Positions 6,048-8,015 of a stretch of DNA of 8,015 nt are shown piece by piece. The notes under the pieces are model-generated. The model was not told the DNA's origin. It made no database searches and saw nothing but the letters and a program-made list of their open reading frames with translations. Position numbers and translations under genes: made by a program. The stretch comes from Betaproteobacteria bacterium HGW-Betaproteobacteria-20 (GTDB lineage: Bacteria > Pseudomonadota > Gammaproteobacteria > Burkholderiales > Methylophilaceae): the NCBI GenBank assembly GCA_002842195.1, contig PHCL01000050.1:1-8015 (forward strand), written 5' to 3'. How positions within the stretch are numbered: position 1 is the stretch's first letter; every line of letters begins with the position of its first letter.

Positions 6048-6818
6048 ATGAAAAAACTTATACTTGTATCACTATTCACTGCATTTTCTTTGAGTGCCAA
6101 TGCTGCCGTAATTAGGATTACCGAAGGTGCATTTACGCCTGCAGCAGGCTTGATTACATTTTCCGAGGCTGGGTTTTCACTTGGCACGACAAATCCAACT
6201 TACACACCAAGTGATTATGGCGGTGGTGTTGGTGCACCAACTGTTAACTTTGGCGGCTGGTTTGTGGGTCAGTCTGCTGGAGCGGCTGGCTTGTGCCCTG
6301 CTGGAGCGGCTATCAGTGGCTGCGTTCTAGGTTCTCCAACGGGGGGCTTAGCTTTGGATGCTGCTTCACCAACAACGTTCATTGTTTCAGATGGTGCTAA
6401 TCCTACTTCTCCCGTTCTTTCTGGAACACCCACATTTAATGGTCCAGTGTCTATTTTGTTCGATGTGGATGTAGCGGGTGTAGGTCTTTCAGGGGGCTTT
6501 TTTGATGCCATCGGTGGTACCGCTATTACCGCTTATGGCCGTGATGGAAGCTTGCTTGGGTCTGTGTTGAATGAGAGTACTGGAATAGAGTTTTTGGGAT
6601 TGGTTACAGGCGATGGCCTAGCGGGCATTGCTGGCTTGCAGTTTTCGTTGGTCGGGGCAGAGCCTGCTGGTTTTGCGATTGATAATTTAAGGTTTGGGCT
6701 AGCAGGTCAAGTTATATCAGTACCTGCTGTGCCTGAACCAGAAACTTACGCCATGATGATGGCCGGTTTGGGCTTGATGGGTTTCGTGGTACGTCGTAGA
6801 AAAGAAACCCGAGTTTAA
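6048..6818 (+). CDS. PEP-CTERM sorting domain protein (exosortase substrate)
   Basis: This is a 256-residue exported protein. It has an N-terminal Sec signal peptide (lysines, hydrophobic core, ending near SANAA at residue 20) and a classic C-terminal sorting signal: VPEPETYAMMM (about 228-238), a hydrophobic helix, then RRRKETR. Such proteins are cut and anchored or exported by exosortase (EpsH/XrtA family), commonly with extracellular polysaccharide or biofilm production. No exosortase gene is in the window. The mature part is rich in Gly, Ala, Ser and Thr, with alternating beta-strand patterns and an AEPAGFAIDNLRFG end common in PEP-CTERM surface proteins. Two cysteines flank a short duplicated PAGAA segment. 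The start at 6048 is favoured by AAGGGG upstream and by the signal peptide. Its substrate or partner is unknown. Confidence 0.92.
   Translation: MKKLILVSLFTAFSLSANAAVIRITEGAFTPAAGLITFSEAGFSLGTTNPTYTPSDYGGGVGAPTVNFGGWFVGQSAGAAGLCPAGAAISGCVLGSPTGGLALDAASPTTFIVSDGANPTSPVLSGTPTFNGPVSILFDVDVAGVGLSGGFFDAIGGTAITAYGRDGSLLGSVLNESTGIEFLGLVTGDGLAGIAGLQFSLVGAEPAGFAIDNLRFGLAGQVISVPAVPEPETYAMMMAGLGLMGFVVRRRKETRV
6274..6311 (+). repeat. Short in-frame duplication inside the PEP-CTERM gene
   Basis: CTGCTGGAGCGGCT occurs at 6274-6287 and again at 6298-6311, a 24-base (eight-codon) offset that keeps the reading frame and repeats AGAA in the protein. It looks like a small replication-slippage duplication. Confidence 0.6.
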
Positions 6819-6826
6819 TCAAAAAA

Positions 6827-6910
6827 TATTGGCCAGCGTAGGGTGTTCAGATAACAAGCTATTTTCCTGTCGTAAGCTTGTCGAAGTGGCACACCCTACG
6901 CTGGCCAATA
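6827..6910. repeat. 20-bp perfect inverted repeat with nested inner stem
   Basis: TATTGGCCAGCGTAGGGTGT (6827-6846) is the exact reverse complement of 6891-6910. The 44-base loop holds a further ACAAGCT/AGCTTGT pair (6854-6860 and 6875-6881). The outer stem starts eight bases after the PEP-CTERM stop codon. Read on the minus strand it is followed by ATTTTTT, so it could terminate leftward transcription; on + it has no T run. The size and symmetry also fit a dispersed intergenic palindromic element. Confidence 0.8.
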
Positions 6911-7019
6911 ACCCCCTTCCGTTAAAACTACTATCCCAGTTGTTTCTATATACGCCATTTTTTGCATGCCGATGAAGCGTGCTGTTCGTCGCGTAACACA
7001 TCAAGCCATGCTTTGACTG

Positions 7020-7058
7020 GATGGTAATGCATGCATGCGGCCTGCGTGACGCTGTAAA
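7020..7058 (-). repeat. 39-nt inverted copy of purB sequence, left arm
   Basis: This segment is the exact reverse complement of 7977-8015, the last 39 bases of the window inside purB. The identity stops at 7058 on one side and cannot be followed on the other because the window ends. It could be a displaced piece of purB, a dispersed repeat or an assembly fold-back. Confidence 0.85.
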
Positions 7059-7325
7059 TCAATGTCATCTAAAATTTGGTGTTCCCATTAGTGGCGCTGC
7101 CAAATGCCTTTCTCACGGTGATTTATTTTACTGTTTGAGCGTTTATCATCAGCGTTAAAATTCGTAAGAAATAACGCTTAATCATGCATCAACGTAACGC
7201 GTAGTCATCATTAGTGGGTAACATTTACCGCGTTGAGCTTGAGTGAATGGTAAGAAAGAAGAATGACCTGCAACCTGGCTTCAGATGTAATTTTGCATTT
7301 AAGTATTTTAGACTTGATAGCGTTG

Positions 7326-7349
7326 GTGCAAAATAAAAGCTTTTTGCAC
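7326..7349. promoter_or_regulatory. Perfect 8-bp dyad upstream of purB
   Basis: GTGCAAAA and TTTTGCAC are separated by eight bases, ending 58 bases before the purB ATG and overlapping a possible -35 box. It may be an operator or a leader hairpin. A similar GCAAAA/TTTTGC core occurs in the palindrome at 4748-4769. Confidence 0.35.
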
Positions 7350-7407
7350 ACCCTGCGACTAAGGTAAAATAGCAGCTTACTCAACTGTTGTTTTGAAAGT
7401 TCGCGCG

Positions 7408-8015
7408 ATGTCACTAACCACACTCAATGCACTCTCCCCACTTGATGGTCGCTACCAATCAAAACTGGATGCACTACGTCCTTGCTTTAGCGAATATGCG
7501 TTGATTAAACACCGTGCCTGGGTAGAGGTGGAATGGCTTAAAGCCTTGGCTGCTGCACGCGGTTTGCAGGAAATTGCGCCATTTAGTGCTGACGCCATTA
7601 ACGAACTGAATGACGCAATTACTCATTTTAGTGAGGCAGATGCATCACAGGTGAAAGCGATTGAAGCACGCACGAACCATGACGTAAAAGCGCTTGAATA
7701 TTGGCTGAAAGAGAAGTTTGACGCTAATCCTGAAATTAAGAAAGCCAGCGAGTTTATTCATTTTGCCTGCACCAGTGAAGACATTAATAACCTATCGCAC
7801 GGCTTAATGTTAAAAAGTGCACGTGACACTGTGATGCTGCCATTTCTGGCTGATTTAATCGCTAGACTCAGCGAGTTATCGCATCAACTGGCCGACCAGC
7901 CTATGCTGTCGCGCACGCATGGTCAAACGGCTTCACCAACCACCATGGGCAAAGAGTTGGCTAACGTAGTTTATCGTTTACAGCGTCACGCAGGCCGCAT
8001 GCATGCATTACCATC
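7408..8015 (+). CDS. purB: Adenylosuccinate lyase, N-terminal part (partial at right edge)
   Basis: The first 202 codons of purB are present, out of about 456 in the E. coli enzyme. The cytoplasmic enzyme acts twice in purine synthesis, releasing fumarate from SAICAR and from adenylosuccinate. Family marks include LSPLDGRY (about residues 9-16), TNHDVKALEY with His91, FACTSEDINN (about 119-128), and SRTHGQTASPTTMGKE (about 168-183) whose His171 matches the catalytic histidine of the E. coli protein. The signature loop and the C-terminal domain lie beyond the window. The ATG at 7408 gives the standard N-terminus; only a weak GAAAG precedes it. The final residues, after VVYRLQR, read HAGRMHALP, a poor fit to the family, and this is exactly the segment repeated inverted at 7020-7058. 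The last 13 or so residues may therefore be misassembled or altered. Confidence 0.93.
   Translation, partial: MSLTTLNALSPLDGRYQSKLDALRPCFSEYALIKHRAWVEVEWLKALAAARGLQEIAPFSADAINELNDAITHFSEADASQVKAIEARTNHDVKALEYWLKEKFDANPEIKKASEFIHFACTSEDINNLSHGLMLKSARDTVMLPFLADLIARLSELSHQLADQPMLSRTHGQTASPTTMGKELANVVYRLQRHAGRMHALP
7977..8015 (+). repeat. 39-nt inverted repeat, right arm, at the window edge
   Basis: This segment is identical to the reverse complement of 7020-7058 over all 39 bases and reaches the last base given. It contains the self-complementary core GCATGCATGC. It encodes the unusual purB residues from LQR onward. Confidence 0.85.

Larger units (their letters stand above)
6911..7407. other. 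Gene-poor region upstream of purB
   Basis: About 500 bp with no convincing gene. It holds a 39-nt segment (7020-7058) that recurs inverted at 7977-8015 inside purB, a dyad AGCGTTA/TAACGCT (7151-7157 and 7172-7178), and near purB a hairpin GTGCAAAA/TTTTGCAC (7326-7333 and 7342-7349). A TAAAAT at 7365-7370 could be the purB -10 box, with TTGCAC (7344-7349) as a -35 at a short 15-base spacing. A 40-codon ATG-initiated frame on - (6946-7068) shows no recognisable domain or ribosome binding site. Confidence 0.4.

Noticed and set aside
6269..6511. 80-residue open frame on - inside the PEP-CTERM gene
   Set aside because: It is a shadow of a strongly supported secreted protein; its proline and threonine richness comes from the Gly/Ala/Ser codons opposite.
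7211..7423. 70-residue open frame on - running into the purB start
   Set aside because: It starts inside purB on the opposite strand, covers its probable promoter and hairpin, and has no domain or ribosome binding site.

Overview
The window reads as a chromosomal segment of a betaproteobacterium, most likely Nitrosomonadales and possibly a Methylophilaceae-type methylotroph. This rests on moderate GC content, methylcitrate-cycle genes, a PEP-CTERM surface protein and the style of purB. The taxon is an inference; no rRNA or other marker is present.

Layout, left to right. (1) The 3' end of prpC (2-methylcitrate synthase) and a complete prpD (2-methylcitrate dehydratase), both on +, encode two consecutive steps of propionyl-CoA oxidation. 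(2) Convergent to them on - is a two-gene unit, haoA-haoB. HaoA is an octaheme hydroxylamine oxidoreductase with all eight CxxCH motifs, a candidate P460 tyrosine and a C-terminal membrane anchor. HaoB is its usual membrane-anchored partner of unknown function. No cytochrome c554 or cM552 gene follows. (3) Beyond haoA, on +, lies a frameshifted remnant of the 3' end of a second prpD, followed by a 17-bp perfect hairpin. haoAB is therefore bracketed by an intact prpD and a decayed prpD tail in the same orientation, which is the scar expected of an insertion by recombination in prpD. (4) Next come a small secreted EF-hand protein with two exact-length internal repeats, and a PEP-CTERM/exosortase substrate, each with its own ribosome binding site. 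The EF-hand gene has a clear terminator. (5) A large 20-bp-stem inverted repeat and about 500 bp without a convincing gene lead to the start of purB (adenylosuccinate lyase), which runs off the right edge.

The most interesting points are: the haoAB cassette in a methylcitrate locus with its prpD scar; the resemblance of HaoB to the soluble domain of STT3-type oligosaccharyltransferases (a WWDxG-like motif and a matching C-terminal pattern); and a perfect 39-nt inverted repeat between the last bases of the window, inside purB, and the region upstream of purB. All similarity statements come from reading by eye; no database search was run.
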